The notes under the pieces are model-generated. The model was not told where the DNA came from. It worked only from the letters and a program-made list of their open reading frames with translations, and searched no databases. A program made the position numbers and the translations under genes. Shown in pieces: positions 23,621 through 35,035 of a DNA stretch of 64,000 nucleotides. How positions within the stretch are numbered: the first letter of the stretch is position 1; each line of letters begins with the position of its first letter. The DNA is from Ctenosaura bakeri (Eukaryota > Chordata > Lepidosauria > Squamata > Iguanidae). Where the stretch lies: the NCBI GenBank assembly GCA_948474755.1, contig CAOLHI010000747.1:124001-188000 (forward strand), in the 5' to 3' direction.

Positions 23621-25097
23621 ACGGTGTTCAGCTCTCCCAACTCTACTTCCCCATAAGCAAAAACTTCCCCACTTAAAAATATCATTCAAATAATTCTACT
23701 ACTACTTTCCCCAAGACATTAATTACTAAGTCCTATAGTTAACATATTGTTTCTTTATCTTGCAAGCAAGCAAACAAACAAACAAACCCTGGATCCCAAT
23801 CTTTCACAAAAGTCTTCAAAGTTTGTTCTCTTATCAGTTTTGTTAATTTGTCCCTTTCATCTAAGTTGAGTAGTTTTACTAATTGCTGAAATTCCCACTC
23901 CTACACAACCATTGTAAGTGGAAACCTCTCTAGTTTTCAATAGGGCAGTCCTGATACTGATTGCGGATAATTACTGCAACTTTTCAATGATCAGTTGAGA
24001 CAGGAGAACAGATTGCAGCTTACTTGCTTTGACTTGGTCTCTTCTCCATATACTGCTTGAGAATGCACATGTGAAATTAAAGCAATCCTCCCTGCAACCA
24101 AGAAGAGAGAAGAACAGAAAGACTGATTCAACTCCCTGGTAAAACTTCACAGATTTTTTTATGTCGACTATTGCTAAATCATCTGCATAGAAGGCAAAAC
24201 CTTTATGAGCTGCTTTCCAAGTGTGGTTCAGGCATTCCTTTGCATGTGCAATTTGAAGCTGTCAAAAACTAATTAAATAATTACATGGTTGTTACTGCAG
24301 CTGTGCACATTCTTCATTACTAGAGGCTTGCAGTGTGAGGCGTTCTCCTGTTTAGGAGTTTCAAAATATTAGTAATGGAAGGTGTGCTGTCAGTGCATGT
24401 TCAGCTGTTGCCAGAGAAAGCAAAAAAGGAAAGGCAACCTTTTTCCAGTCAGCATCTGTCATTCACTAAGGTAGACACCCTTATGTATAAAATTCCTAAC
24501 TTGTGGAGAACTGACAAATTAAGATGACAAACAGAAACTATCCAAGGACTACAGGAAGTGATGTCATCTGTAAACTGTCATCCCGCAACCTTTCCATGGG
24601 GCTGTGGAAGTGGGAGAGATGGAAAGCAGGACCAGCTCATCTATTCACCTGAAAAGTGAATACCATTGGCTTTTGTTCTCTCATCGAGCAGCCTTTCTAC
24701 CAGGCTGAGAACCCTCAAAACATTTAGAATTTGTGCCTACATTTTCCTGTTTCTATTTTCCCTCTTCATTTCATCTTCCCTCTATATCTTATCCTTTTGA
24801 TTATTATTCTAAGCCTGAAGGCAGGGATGGTCTTGCCTTTCTTTACTAATCCATAAGCTGCTTTCCAGCTACAGAGTAGCGCATTAATGCTATGGTATAA
24901 TTAATTAATTATACAACAATTATAGACCCCCCAAAGCAATGTGTAATTAAAAAAATAACATTATTTAAAAACAGGTTTAAAATTGTCTTAAAAGCCAGTT
25001 AAATTAATTACATCATGACTAGAAAAAAAAGTGTCTCAGGAACAAGGACTCCCATATCAGCAGCTCACATTCACAGCCCCTTTTCAGAATATCAATT
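23621..25097. other. Intergenic, no gene
   Basis: A CAAG/CAAA microsatellite is at 23,762-23,787. Positions 24,240-24,440 are repeat-free and AT-rich, with TAAT words (AACTAATTAAATAATTAC), a weak regulatory candidate. Confidence 0.45.
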
Positions 25098-25775
25098 TAG
25101 AATCATTTAGAATTGCTGGAAGAAACCACAAGGTCCACTGAGCCCAACACCCTGCCAGGCAGGAATACACAATCAAAGCATTCCTGAAAGATAACCATAC
25201 AGTCTTAGCTTTAAAAACTCAAAAGAAGGAGACTCCACCACACTCTGAGGCAGTATATTCCACTGTCAAACTGCTCTTACAGTCAGGAGGTTCTTCCTAA
25301 TGTTTAGATGGAATCCCTTTTCGTGAAGTTTGAAGCCATTGCTCTGTGTTCTAATCTCTGGAGCAGCAGAAAACAAGCTTGCTCCATCTTCCATATGAAC
25401 TGCTTTAAATATTTAAACATAGTTATCATGTCACCTCTTAATCTTCTCTTCTCCAGGCTAAACAAACCCAGCTCCCTAAGCCACTTTTCATAGGGCATGG
25501 TTTCCAAGACTTTTACCATTTTGGTCAACCCCCCACCCACCCACACCTTTGGACACATTCTAGCTTCTTAATATCCTTTCCTGAACTGTGGTGCCCAGAA
25601 CTGGACACAGTATTGTAGTTGGGGCCTGACCAAAGCAGAATTGAGTGATGCTATTACTTCCTTTGATCTAGACACTGTCCTAGATCCTATTGATCCAGCT
25701 TAGAATTGCATTGGCTTTTTTAGCTGCTGCATCACACAGCTGACTCATGTTCAGCCTATGGTCTATTTAGCCTGA
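25098..25775 (-). mobile_element. CR1 LINE fragment, reverse orientation
   Basis: On the minus strand a CR1 C-terminal frame is visible ([26 protein letters not shown]). The low-coordinate end has CAAGGTCCACTGAGCCCAAC, the reverse of the CR1 3' UTR, and GGAGACTCCACCACACTCTG, the reverse of the C-terminal segment. Upstream CR1 sequence can be followed to about 25,775. Both ends are truncated and frames are broken. Confidence 0.85.
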
Positions 25776-26039
25776 TAATGCTTATTCCACTATCATAGTT
25801 TCATGGAGATCTTTTGAGCATGGCAGTCACACTCTCCATGTCTTTTTTCCTTTACTGGTGAAGCATAGGGCTTACCTACATGTTCTGGGCAATTCATAGC
25901 ATTTGCGCAATGGGGCTTCGGAGTAAAACAACACACCAAAATTGGGGAACAAAGGACACAATTTTATTGGCTACAGCATACAATGGGTTGGCCAAAACAT
26001 GGGTCTGGATCCTAGGATCGATCAGCCCGCTGCTGACTG

Positions 26040-26470
26040 ATGTACCCAAACTTCTGACCCGGTGCCAGAATCACTAACGGCTGCCAGGAGATCCCACCAC
26101 CAGAACGCCCTGTCACCAGAGGTGCAAGCGAGGCTTGTCCCCCGCCTGACATGCTCACCGCCGCAGACCTGGAGTGCTAGCCTCCCAGGCGGCCACAGGG
26201 GAGGCAATCCCCTACAACCACCCACCATGCCACGGCAGCCAATCGGAGCGTGGAAGGTGTGCTCCGATTGGCCACTGCCTCGTGGGCATCCGGGCATCCC
26301 CTCGTGGCCCTCCCTCCCTGGAAATGGCCCACCCCTCTGGCCTGCAGGAAGCTGGAAGGGCCTCCATCCTCCTGTCGCCCATGCTCTACCCCGCAAATGG
26401 AACCGCCGGGTGAGTCCTGTGGCATGCATAGCTCCATCTCTCCTCCTCCTCTTCCTCCAGTACTAAGCGT
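26040..26470. other. GC-rich orphan block, unidentified
   Basis: About 430 bp of CpG-containing, GC-rich sequence in an AT-rich neighbourhood. It contains a perfect 12-bp stem: GCCAATCGGAGC at 26,238-26,249 and its complement at 26,261-26,272. Overlapping ORFs on both strands are proline/glycine-rich and look like composition artefacts. It could be an unrecognised GC-rich MITE like 2,090-2,509, but I find no clear terminal repeats or target duplication. Confidence 0.4.
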
Positions 26471-27014
26471 GTAAAGAGGGGTGGTTTTCATCAGGATCCC
26501 AGTGTGTGGAGGGGAAGATTAACAGAAAAAATAAATAAAAACCCTTCTGAACCATATAAAGGAGAAAAGGTGGGGGGACCAATAGGAGTTTTTATTCTAA
26601 GCCAAATTGCAGCATAGTTGAGTGGTTTTCATTGACACTGTGCTTCATTAGGGATAAACCCTCCCTCCTGATGCACTCACGGGAAATACACACACACGCA
26701 AAGAAATGGCAATGAGGGAAATAGGCCAATACACATGATACATTTAATGCAAGGTAATGTTAGGCCCATAGACAAGACACTTTCCCAACAGAAGAAAAGA
26801 TGTTTACAGACATTCATTCAGAATCTTTAATGCTCTTTGGAATCCCAGACAGGATATTTGACAACTGAAACAGCCGCTATTGGTATTCTGCTATATTTAT
26901 ATTTAAACACACTGGCACATTTATTTAATGCTTGGCCAATACTTGTACAAAGCTTTGCACATATTAACACCTGTGCTGAAAGAACTGTCATGATTGTTAG
27001 CTACTGAGCCTTTG

Positions 27015-27400
27015 TCAGGGTCCTGGGGGTGACATACAAAGCCCTGAATACCTTGGGACCAGGATACCTAGCAGACCCACTTTCCCCTATGTGTGCACAC
27101 TTGGCTGCTGAGGTCTTCCATAGAGGCTTAAATTGTTATTCTACAACTGACAGAATGGTGTCTGGCAACATTACAAAAGGGGGCCTTTTGAGCAGCAGCA
27201 TCTACTCTTTGCAATTTTCTTCTCCAAGAGATACGAGATGTAAAAACAATGTTAACCTTTAAATGCCTACTGAAAACACATCTGCATCCTTCCCTGGTAT
27301 TTTCATTGCTCTTTTTCTTGTATTGCTTGCTGATGTTCTAAATTTCTTTTAAATATTTTATTTTTTATTTCTATTTCTTTTAAACATTTTATTTGACCTT
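27015..27400 (+). mobile_element. L2 LINE 3' fragment
   Basis: GTCCTGGGGGTGACATACAA, AGCCCTGAATACCTTGGGAC and AGGATACCTAGCAGACC encode V-TYKALNTLGPGYLADPL, parallel to the L2 C-terminus at 57,050-57,100. The AT-rich 3' UTR with repeated TATTTTATTTTTTATTTC follows. Confidence 0.75.
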
Positions 27401-27477
27401 TTAAAAAATGTTTGGATTGTTTCTAGATTGTTCTATTATCACTTCCCTGCAGATTTCAGTCTCTGTAAACTAGTATG

Positions 27478-27672
27478 TAGTAGCAATTTGAGTAGTTGAC
27501 TAGGACTCTGCAGAAGCAGGATTCAAATCCCCAATCAACCATGGATATCCACTAAGTGACTCTGAGCAAGTCATGCACTTGCTAGCTCCATAGGAGACAA
27601 TGGCAAAACTCCTTTAATAAATCTTGCCATGGAAACCTAGTGACAGGTTCAGAAACAACAAAAACAACAGCA
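27478..27672 (+). mobile_element. tRNA-derived SINE, old and diverged
   Basis: Recognisable blocks in order: GACTAGGACTCTGCAGAAGC, GGATTCAAATCCCCAATC, AAGTGACTCTGAGCAAGTCA, AAATCTTGCCATGGAAACC, then a tail AACAACAAAAACAACAGC. They follow the SINE order of the better copies but with many changes. Confidence 0.6.
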
Positions 27673-29289
27673 ATCTCAAAATATCAAATAGCATACAAAT
27701 ATTATATATAAATAACACTATTAAATAATTATGTTTTTACAGTGTATGACCATATGCAAGTTTACTGAGATGTAAATCTCACTGAGTTAGTGAGAGTTGC
27801 TCCCAAGTTAGGGCGTAGAGTTACAGACAAATTTGCTGAATTGATGCAAAGTCCTTTCTGAGACATCCTTGGTTACCTTGGTTAACATGTTTCTGCCTTG
27901 GATGATTTCTGACTTTCCTGCTTTGGAAGCAAACTTCACATTAGCCAGGCCTGACACATTACTGACAGATAGAGAAATAAGGGAACAGATTCAGTCTTGT
28001 TCATACAGGCCAAAGCCAACCAGATTTCCTGCTTTTCCCACAGCATGAGATCTGCCCAAGGGCGGGAAACTAGCAGTAATTTCTTTTAATTTCTGCCACT
28101 AGCTGACAGGAAGCCACACCAGCAAGCCCCCTGAGTGCATCTTTTAAATCAACACATCCTGAGCTATTGACACTGCTCCTCAAATTATGCAGCAAAACTA
28201 ATGTTCAAGCCACAAGCTAACCCCAGTCCCTCAAAGTAAGCATTTTACATGGGAAAGAGCCAACAGGAGGCACAGCATTAGCTGCAAAGGACTGAGCAAT
28301 ACAGACGGTCATTAAGTGGCAATTAGACTTAATAAGACTTTGGGGACAAATTGAATTTTTATAGATTTTCCTTTGCCTTATTAAAATATCTCAGCACAGG
28401 TGTAGTTGCCTATTTGGCCAGCACATTAGAAACAGAAACAAAGGGGAAATGGCTAAAGCTAAACATATAATGCACGATGTAAGAACATTTATAAATCTCA
28501 ACAACAATGCAAGTGTATCTTCATCACATCTGTGATGCACAGCTCAAGACAACTCAAAAGTTTGCATCAAGGATTGCATTGCATGGGCACCTGCTGAGAC
28601 CTAGAAAGAGCCCACTATCAAACTGGTGTTGAGACATAGGGTGAGTTTCAATGAAAATTCCTGTCAATATTAGGACAAACAGCTCCAGCAAGTTGGTCTA
28701 CTGCCTCTTCCAAGTGCCCATTCCCTCAAAAGACAGGAGATCACCACACATGTCCTTATGATGGATGAGATCATCTCCCCTTTGCTTGTGGGAGATATAC
28801 CAGAGTGAGAGCAACTCATACACTCCTTTCTGCCTTGCCAGCAATGTGGATGATACTTTGTTAAGATGCACTAAAATTACACAAAATAATAATCAAGGTT
28901 TCAGTTTCACAGGACTTTTCACCTCTTCAGGCTGGGTAAGTAAAGGTGATGGGGAATGAGAGCTTGATCTGGTACACAAGTCATGAGGTCTGCATTGTGT
29001 TAGTGTCTTAAAACTGCATATAGACAGACACTGAAGATGTAGGCCTGAATCAGGTGTGTAATTCCTGATGCTGATGGACTCCAATTCCCAACTGTCCTCA
29101 CCAGTGGTTATATTGACTCAACCTGATGGGAATTACAGTCAAACAATCTCTCGAAATCTGTACTCTGCCTACCTCAACTTAAAACCAATTGTTAGTCTCA
29201 ACTAGAACAGGTTTACAGAAGTATTAATTTACTGTTCAGCAACTGATGCAGTGGGCCTTCTCCATTTGGGACTAGTTACTGGATGTAGG
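27673..29289. other. Intergenic; candidate conserved stretch at 28,290-28,470
   Basis: No gene. Positions 28,290-28,470 (for example GGCAATTAGACTTAATAAGA) carry no repeat signature and read like unique regulatory DNA, but this is only an impression. A foldback MITE trace is at about 29,060-29,150. Confidence 0.4.
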
Positions 29290-29499
29290 CCTTAACAATT
29301 CAATCCTATGTCAGTCCATTAAGAAATAAGCTTTACTGATTTTGCAGCAAAGTGTCTTAGGCTGTTGACCCATGTATCTAAGTATGATCAATGAATGACT
29401 AGAATTGTTATAGCCTTAGCCAGATATACCAAGACTTGAATCTGGGATCTCCTGCATGAGAAGCATGTGTTCTACTACTAAGCTGTGGCGTACAGCTTT
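29290..29499 (-). mobile_element. tRNA-derived SINE of a second type (Sauria-SINE-like)
   Basis: On the minus strand the head reads CCACAGCTTAGTAGTAGAAC, then GCATGAGAAGC-complement segments and box B-like AGATTCAAGTCTTGG. Box A and box B spacing is tRNA-like, but the segment extends into a non-tRNA body to about 29,290. The head differs from the GTGGTGTAGTGG SINE family. The name is by resemblance only. Confidence 0.6.
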
Positions 29500-29544
29500 C
29501 ATTAACTCAGGCTTCATTTTCTACTAAAGGTATCTCATAGAACA

Positions 29545-29645
29545 TGGTAAATTTACTTTTATGGACTGCAACTGCCAGAATCCCCCAAACAGCATGATCA
29601 GTGGAATTCTGAGTGGCAGTTCCAAAAGCAACTTTACCAAGCTCC
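29545..29645. repeat. Palindromic short MITE, related to 11,777-11,885
   Basis: The left arm GTAAATTTACTTTTATGGAC then AACTGCCAGAATCCCCC, and the right arm GGAATTCTGAGTGGCAGTTCC then AAAGCAACTTTACCAAGCTC, are inverted with mismatches. AGCATGATCAGTGG is the usual loop. The ORF at 29,561-29,761 is incidental. Confidence 0.6.
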
Positions 29646-30852
29646 AGTATTACATGTTAAAACTATCTATAATAAACATTTCATTCAGACCCAGATTATA
29701 TGTACTTGGCTTTAGCCAAAGTTCTTTCTTTACACCAAGAATTTGCCTTTCCCCCCTCTGAATGATGGAATGGACTCCATTTCTTCTAGGTCTCATGTTG
29801 GCTTGTAGATTCTAGCAGTTGCAGTCTTTAAAAGTAACTTGTCCAAGTTCTGCTCTGTACTATAGACATAACATTGTGTATGCCTTTCAAAGACATGCCT
29901 GTATATTTGATGTTGGCACTGCACAACAAAATCCTCATTTGATAAGTGGCTGATACATTTCATTCCTGAAAATATTGCCAGAAGCTACTTGCAGGTTTTT
30001 CCAGGTACTACTTGATGTGCTACAGAACATTGCAAAACTGCTTTGACAGTGATGAGGTTGAGGGGAACAGAATATGTGTACTGGGGCAAAATCACAGCTC
30101 TACCATAATGCCTCTGATTTGCTGGAAAGCTGTGTTTTGTACACAATCTAAAAATGCAGCAGCAATAATAATAACTATAATAATGAGGAGGAGAACGCAA
30201 GGTCAACCATCACCATTTAAATCAAAGCATACATGATATATGTACGCCCTGGCACAGCTTTGGCTAAACAGGTCCTGTTAGCACTTATTAGCAAACCACT
30301 CTGTGGCTTAGGTCGGAAACTTTGTGAAAAACAGCAAAATGCTTTGAAAATAAAAACCCATTTTTCCTATATTAGCTCTATTTATCCAGAAATACCGGTT
30401 TTCATCATGAAGACCCATGATGTTAGTGTCTAGTGCAAATTGTTTTGTTCCTCAAGTACACCTTGATTTCCTATGCTCTGCCATTTCAATGAAGATGTGG
30501 CTACATTTGAGACAGAACAATTGTATACCTTCAACAATTGGAAAAATGTCTAACAGATGTGGTAAAGTTTCCCTGGATTTCACATTTATGCACTTACTAG
30601 TCGTTGGAAGTAAACTCAAATTTCCTCATGTCAAATGACACACAAGAGAGCATGTGGGTAGAAGTTCATATTTAACCGTTGGCAGGGGCAGGGGGACAAA
30701 GTCTTGATTTATTCCATTATCTTTATTTGTATTTCTTCCTTGAAGGTCTGGTTCACCTTCCCCTATAGCCTCCATTTAATTAGTAGTCCCAAACAGAACA
30801 GACCCAGTGTATTAAGGTGATTTGTATTAAGTATTGATTTGCTATTATAGAA
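29646..30852. other. Intergenic, nothing recognised
   Basis: AT-rich, with an AATAAT-rich stretch at about 30,163-30,187. The short ORFs have no recognisable domain. Confidence 0.5.
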
Positions 30853-31008
30853 AGCCCCGTGGTGTAGTGGTTTGAGCATTGGACTGCTAACCCATGGAAA
30901 CCCTTTTTGGGTGACCTTGGGCACACACTCTCATCCACAGAAAACCCTGTGATAGGTTTGCCTCTAATTCAGAAATGTCTCGAAGGCACATAACAACAAC
31001 AACAACAA
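30853..31008 (+). mobile_element. tRNA-derived SINE, internally deleted, (AAC)n tail
   Basis: The head is GTGGTGTAGTGGTTTGAGCA then TTGGACTGCTAACCCATGG. The body is TTGGGTGACCTTGGGC and CCCTGTGATAGGTTTGCC, ending CGAAGGCACATAACAACAAC with an (AAC)n tail to 31,008. It lacks the box B segment present in the 40,641 copy. Confidence 0.82.
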
Positions 31009-32350
31009 TTGACTCATAGGTCTAATTAGTTAGGACTCCTAAGTTTTCTTTCCTACTGATCAGAACCATATTTTATCCAATCCATCTCTTTACCCTTCTG
31101 GAACAGCTGATGTTTCCCCACAATGGAAACCTTAGAAAATAGCCAAGCCAATGTTTACAAAAGTCAGTGAAGGCCACCCACTCTCCATAAGCATCCCATA
31201 TGGAACTATTTCTGAGGTGGCCATTTATGCATCCCCCAACCCACCTCCAAAAGGACAAACAAGGACAAAAATGTGCATAAAATTAGCACATACTAATAAA
31301 GGCAAATTTAGAAAAAAAAAAGTGATTTAAACAGAGATACATTTCATCACAGTGGGGGAAACTGATTAATTGAACTGTGTGCCTGCTCAGTCCACTGTTC
31401 AGTGTTAAGGGCAGGTGGGCATATTCAGGACCTTGCTCTCCTTTCTTAGGATCTTTGAATTGGACAGGGACTGGTCAAGCCTTCCAATAGCACCTTCAGA
31501 GAGAGTACTGTGCCCTGATAACCCTTCAAAGAAATCTGTTTTCTGTACACCAGGATTCAGATATTTGTGTCATCTGCCTTCTCATCTTTCAGCTGCCTAA
31601 CTAAAGCTAACCCAACCATACAATCCTTGCTTAACCACTATATGGCTATAGGGGCACACTCTCCTTCTGGGGACAGTGCCTTACTTTTGTAGGTATACAG
31701 GGTGTTATGGAAGGAGGCAGTGAATGCTTCCTTCTGCCATCTCCATAAAGTGTCATGCTGGGTAATGCCAACATATGTCATCAACTGTGTTCCGGCTTAT
31801 ACATTTCCAAGTACTTCTTAAATGGAAGTTCTGACAATATACCCTTGCTGCCATGTTCTTCCCACTCTCTTAAGGTTAATTAGTGAAAGAAATGACTCAG
31901 TGAAAGCAGTACAGAATTTGGCGCTGGTTGAATCATAGAGATTTTTTCTGTTATAGATTTTTAGGGCCTTGTGCTTGAAGCCAAACTAAGTAAAGATAAT
32001 GCAAGGTGATTTTTGTTCCTTTTCTCAATTCTGCTGGGAATCAGCTCAATGCAACAGCATGTTTACTTTGTTTTAGGTTAAATTCTTCTCGTAATTATAT
32101 CTCTGTAATTTCTTTGGTTAAAAGAAATATGAACGGGACAGGGAGGATTTAGCACTTCAGCTTCATAGTTAGCAATCTAGCAGTGTCATAATTTCATCCC
32201 ATAATGGGATGGCACAAATTTACTAAGTTTTTTCCCCCAAGTGGAGGTGTACCTCAATGTTTCTAATCAAATATGTTGGTTGGTACTACTGCACTGGGAG
32301 GATATACAGATAAAATAAAGAAGATTGCATTTAGACAAAAAGTACAAATG
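31009..32350. other. Intergenic, nothing recognised
   Basis: No coding signal and no clear repeat family. Confidence 0.5.
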
Positions 32351-32358
32351 GTCTAGAA

Positions 32359-32548
32359 CAGTTTTTCTCAAGCAATCTGATGTGGCAGACTGGCAATTAA
32401 TTTTTTTTCCTAATATGTCAGGAACCAGTATCATATTTGTGCCATTGGTTCTGACTGTTTCTTTCTTTCTTGGAAGCTTGCTATGGACTGGCAGCTTATG
32501 ACTTGAGAACCAGCACTGGTTTACAGATAACCCTTTTGATTGCCACTG
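32359..32548. mobile_element. Short hAT MITE with perfect 8-bp target duplication
   Basis: It starts CAGTTTTTCTCAAGC and ends TGCCACTG, in hAT style (CAG...CTG). GTCTAGAA flanks both sides exactly (32,351-32,358 and 32,549-32,556). An internal inverted pair is formed by GGCAGACTGGCA and TGGACTGGCAGC. It is about 190 bp and non-coding. Confidence 0.75.
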
Positions 32549-33079
32549 GTCTAGAAGAGGGCTGTAGAAGTTGCAGTCTATGAAAGCTAATAAATCTATC
32601 AAGTCATGAATTGTCACAGCCTGCCAAGTGTCTGGCTATCTCTCTTTTTTCTATAGATTCAGGCAGGAAGCAAACACAGGCTTACTGAGCTCCTGGTGGG
32701 CTCGGTTTGCTTTGGTGGATCTTAAGTTGTATGCATTCTCCAATAGCAGCATTAGCAGGCCTTTAACATCCAGGAGCTCCTACTGTCCTCCTCCCTTTGT
32801 AGAGCAATGGAACACCATGGACTCTTCCAATGAATCACTTTCTGTCACAAGATTATTTTTGGAAATAGTGTTTTGGAAAAATGCTTTGCAACAATTTGTT
32901 ATTCTCATGAATCTGTTAAGACAAGCTAGCCAGCAGTAACATATGTGGTAATGCATGTTGTCATTCGCAGCCACCAGCAGAAAGCAATTGAAAAAGGACA
33001 GGCTGCTTTGGAGTATGCAGGCGTTGTCTTGCTGCATCAGATTTTGCACAGGTCATCAACTGGACTTGAAAAAGAAGAG

Positions 33080-33185
33080 CTATGGTTTCCTCTTTAGTGT
33101 AGTCTTGCTCTTTTCCTACTGCCTTCCACTATGCTGAGTGTTTTTGCCTTTTCCAGCGAGTCACATCATCTCATGATATATTCCT
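33080..33185. repeat. Fragment of the same interspersed repeat as 11,950-12,215
   Basis: Reads CTTTTCCTACTGCCTTCCAC, then GTTTTTGCCTTTTCCAGCGA and CATCATCTCATGATATATTCC. This aligns in order with 12,125-12,210 (CCCTACTGCCTCC, TTGTCTTTTCTAG, TTCTCATGATATGTCC). Confidence 0.6.
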
Positions 33186-33199
33186 CCATAACATAAAGA

Positions 33200-33320
33200 A
33201 CCTGGAAAAAGTTGGGGTTTGAACTCCAACGCCAAAATCCCAAGCTCAGCACAGCCACTAACTGTTCTAGCTGGAGGACTTTGGGAGTTGTAATCAAAAA
33301 CTAAAGTCTTCAAACTCTGG
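33200..33320. repeat. Palindromic short MITE
   Basis: The left arm GGTTTGAACTCCAACGCCAA, AATCCCAAGCTCAGC and the right arm GACTTTGGGAGTTGTAATCA, AAGTCTTCAAACTCTGGGAG are inverted and diverged. Layout and core match the squamate foldback MITEs at 11,777 and 29,545. Confidence 0.5.
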
Positions 33321-33870
33321 GAGACACAACATGTAGCAATCAAAAATATTAAACATGTTACAAAATAGAGTTGAAGTGAAGCGACCAGTAAAATCACTCA
33401 CTTAAAGGCCTTCCAAACTGGAAGAGTCTTCACCACCTTTGGAAAGATTTTGAGTGAGGGACCTTTGAATTTCCTTCACTGGTGAATAAAAAATAGTTAC
33501 CTTAAAAATTGATTTTTAAGACCATGGGTAAAGGTATCTGATAAGAATAAATGCTCTGCAAAACCCAGTAACATGATAGTAGTTGGCTTGTGTACAAGTG
33601 TGGAGTGGCTGCACCTATACTGTGTGACCCAGAGCTGTTTTTCTTTCTCCCTTCTCCACTCTGAATGCACTAAAGGAATGCTCTGTCTGAAATGATGCCT
33701 CATACAAAAACGTCTGCATAATCCAAAAGCAAAAACACTGTGCTTTCTGATTCAAAGCTATTGTTTTTACTGATAGGCAACTGAAACCTATTCTGACTAA
33801 TCAATTTAAAATTCTTTTATTTAGGTTGTAGTCCTGGTGTGTGGGGACTGACTATAAAGGACACTTCATA

Positions 33871-34102
33871 CAGTCGGTCCTCCATATCCATGGATTCTGC
33901 ATCCAAGGGTTCAACTAACCACAGCTTGTAAATATTTCCCCACCCCCAAAAAAGTTTAAAAAGCAACCTTTGCTTTTGTGATTTTATATAAGGGATGCCA
34001 TTTTACTACAGCATTGTAGATAATGGGACCTGAGCATTCATGAATTTTGGTATCCACAGGGGGTCCTGGAACCAAACGCTAGTGGCTACGAAGGACCAAC
34101 TG
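33871..34102. mobile_element. Tigger/pogo-like MITE, TA target duplication
   Basis: It starts CAGTCGGTCCTCCATATCCA and ends GAAGGACCAACTG. TA lies on both sides (33,869-33,870 and 34,103-34,104). The sub-terminal GGATTCTGCATCC and GGGGGTCCTGGAACC are typical of Tigger-type elements. It is about 232 bp with no ORF. Confidence 0.82.
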
Positions 34103-34280
34103 TACAGAGTTTTACGAAGTTGGTAGCTTATAGAAGACCCACGTAAGCCACAAAAAAAATTAAGTTGCAGCTTAGAAAAGAGTGGATATTTTGCTTCAGG
34201 GTACAATTCCAGCCTGCTGACACTTACTTAAGAGTGAGCCTACTAACGGACTGCAAACCCACAAACTTAAGCACACTTAT

Positions 34281-34799
34281 GGCTCTTTCACACTACCAGT
34301 TATAGCACTATGGTACCCCAATTGTTGAATGCCCTCCCTTGGAGGCCTGACCAGCACCAACATTGATTTCTATTCAGTACTAGGTCAAGACATGGCTTTT
34401 TATTACAGCCTTTGAATCCTAATTCATTTTTATACAAGAACATGGTTTAAACTCTTTTAGCCTTTCAAAGCTCTTAAGTTGCTTGCATTGTTGAATATGT
34501 TTTTATCTTGTTCAAATTATTTATTGATTGTAATTTGGAATTGTTTAAAATGCTTATATTGTTTTGTTTGCCTCCCTGAGATTCCACGATAAAAGGGTAG
34601 GAGAAAAATATTTTAATAATTGAATAAATAACAGTCATGGCTCCATTCTATGGGTCTGTAGTCTGGTGAGATCCTAGAAATCTCTGGCAGAGAATTCTAA
34701 ATACCCCTCCCTAAATTAAAAATCCCAGAATTCTACAAAGTGGAACTATGGTTATTAAAGCAGAATAACAGCACTGCAAGTGTGCAGTGTGAAAGGACC
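34281..34799. mobile_element. Palindromic MITE interrupted by an L2 3' end
   Basis: The left terminus is GGCTCTTTCACACTACCAG, then TTATAGCACTATGG. The right part resumes near 34,631 with CAGTCATGGCTCCATTCTATGG and ends CAGTGTGAAAGGACC. Between them, at about 34,321-34,630, lies L2 3' sequence, so the L2 inserted after the MITE was in place. Joined, the two MITE parts make about 210 bp, the normal family length. Confidence 0.75.
34321..34630 (+). mobile_element. L2 LINE 3'-end fragment inside a MITE
   Basis: The fragment begins within the L2 C-terminal coding region (GAATGCCCTCCCTTGGAGG). It continues through an AT-rich 3' UTR and ends CCTCCCTGAGATTCCACG, AAAGGGTAGG, then an A/T-rich TAATAATTGAATAAATAA tail. 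This layout matches the 3' end of the longer L2 copy at 55,440-57,560. Confidence 0.7.
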
Positions 34800-35035
34800 T
34801 TTATGTGAGAACTTGTACTGCTGATTCCAATGGGCCATATTTCCAAGAAAACATCTGAAGGATAATTCTGCATGTCCCATGGAAAGCAAGAAGACTTAAG
34901 CTGGCCACAGCTAACTTTTTCTTTCGGTTCCAGTGAAGCTTAGTCAGGACCAACTTTATCAGGATTAGGGCCCAAAATGTCTACTACCAGTGGCATGATG
35001 TTTTACCTTTGGGGTAGTTAACCATATTCCAGCTT

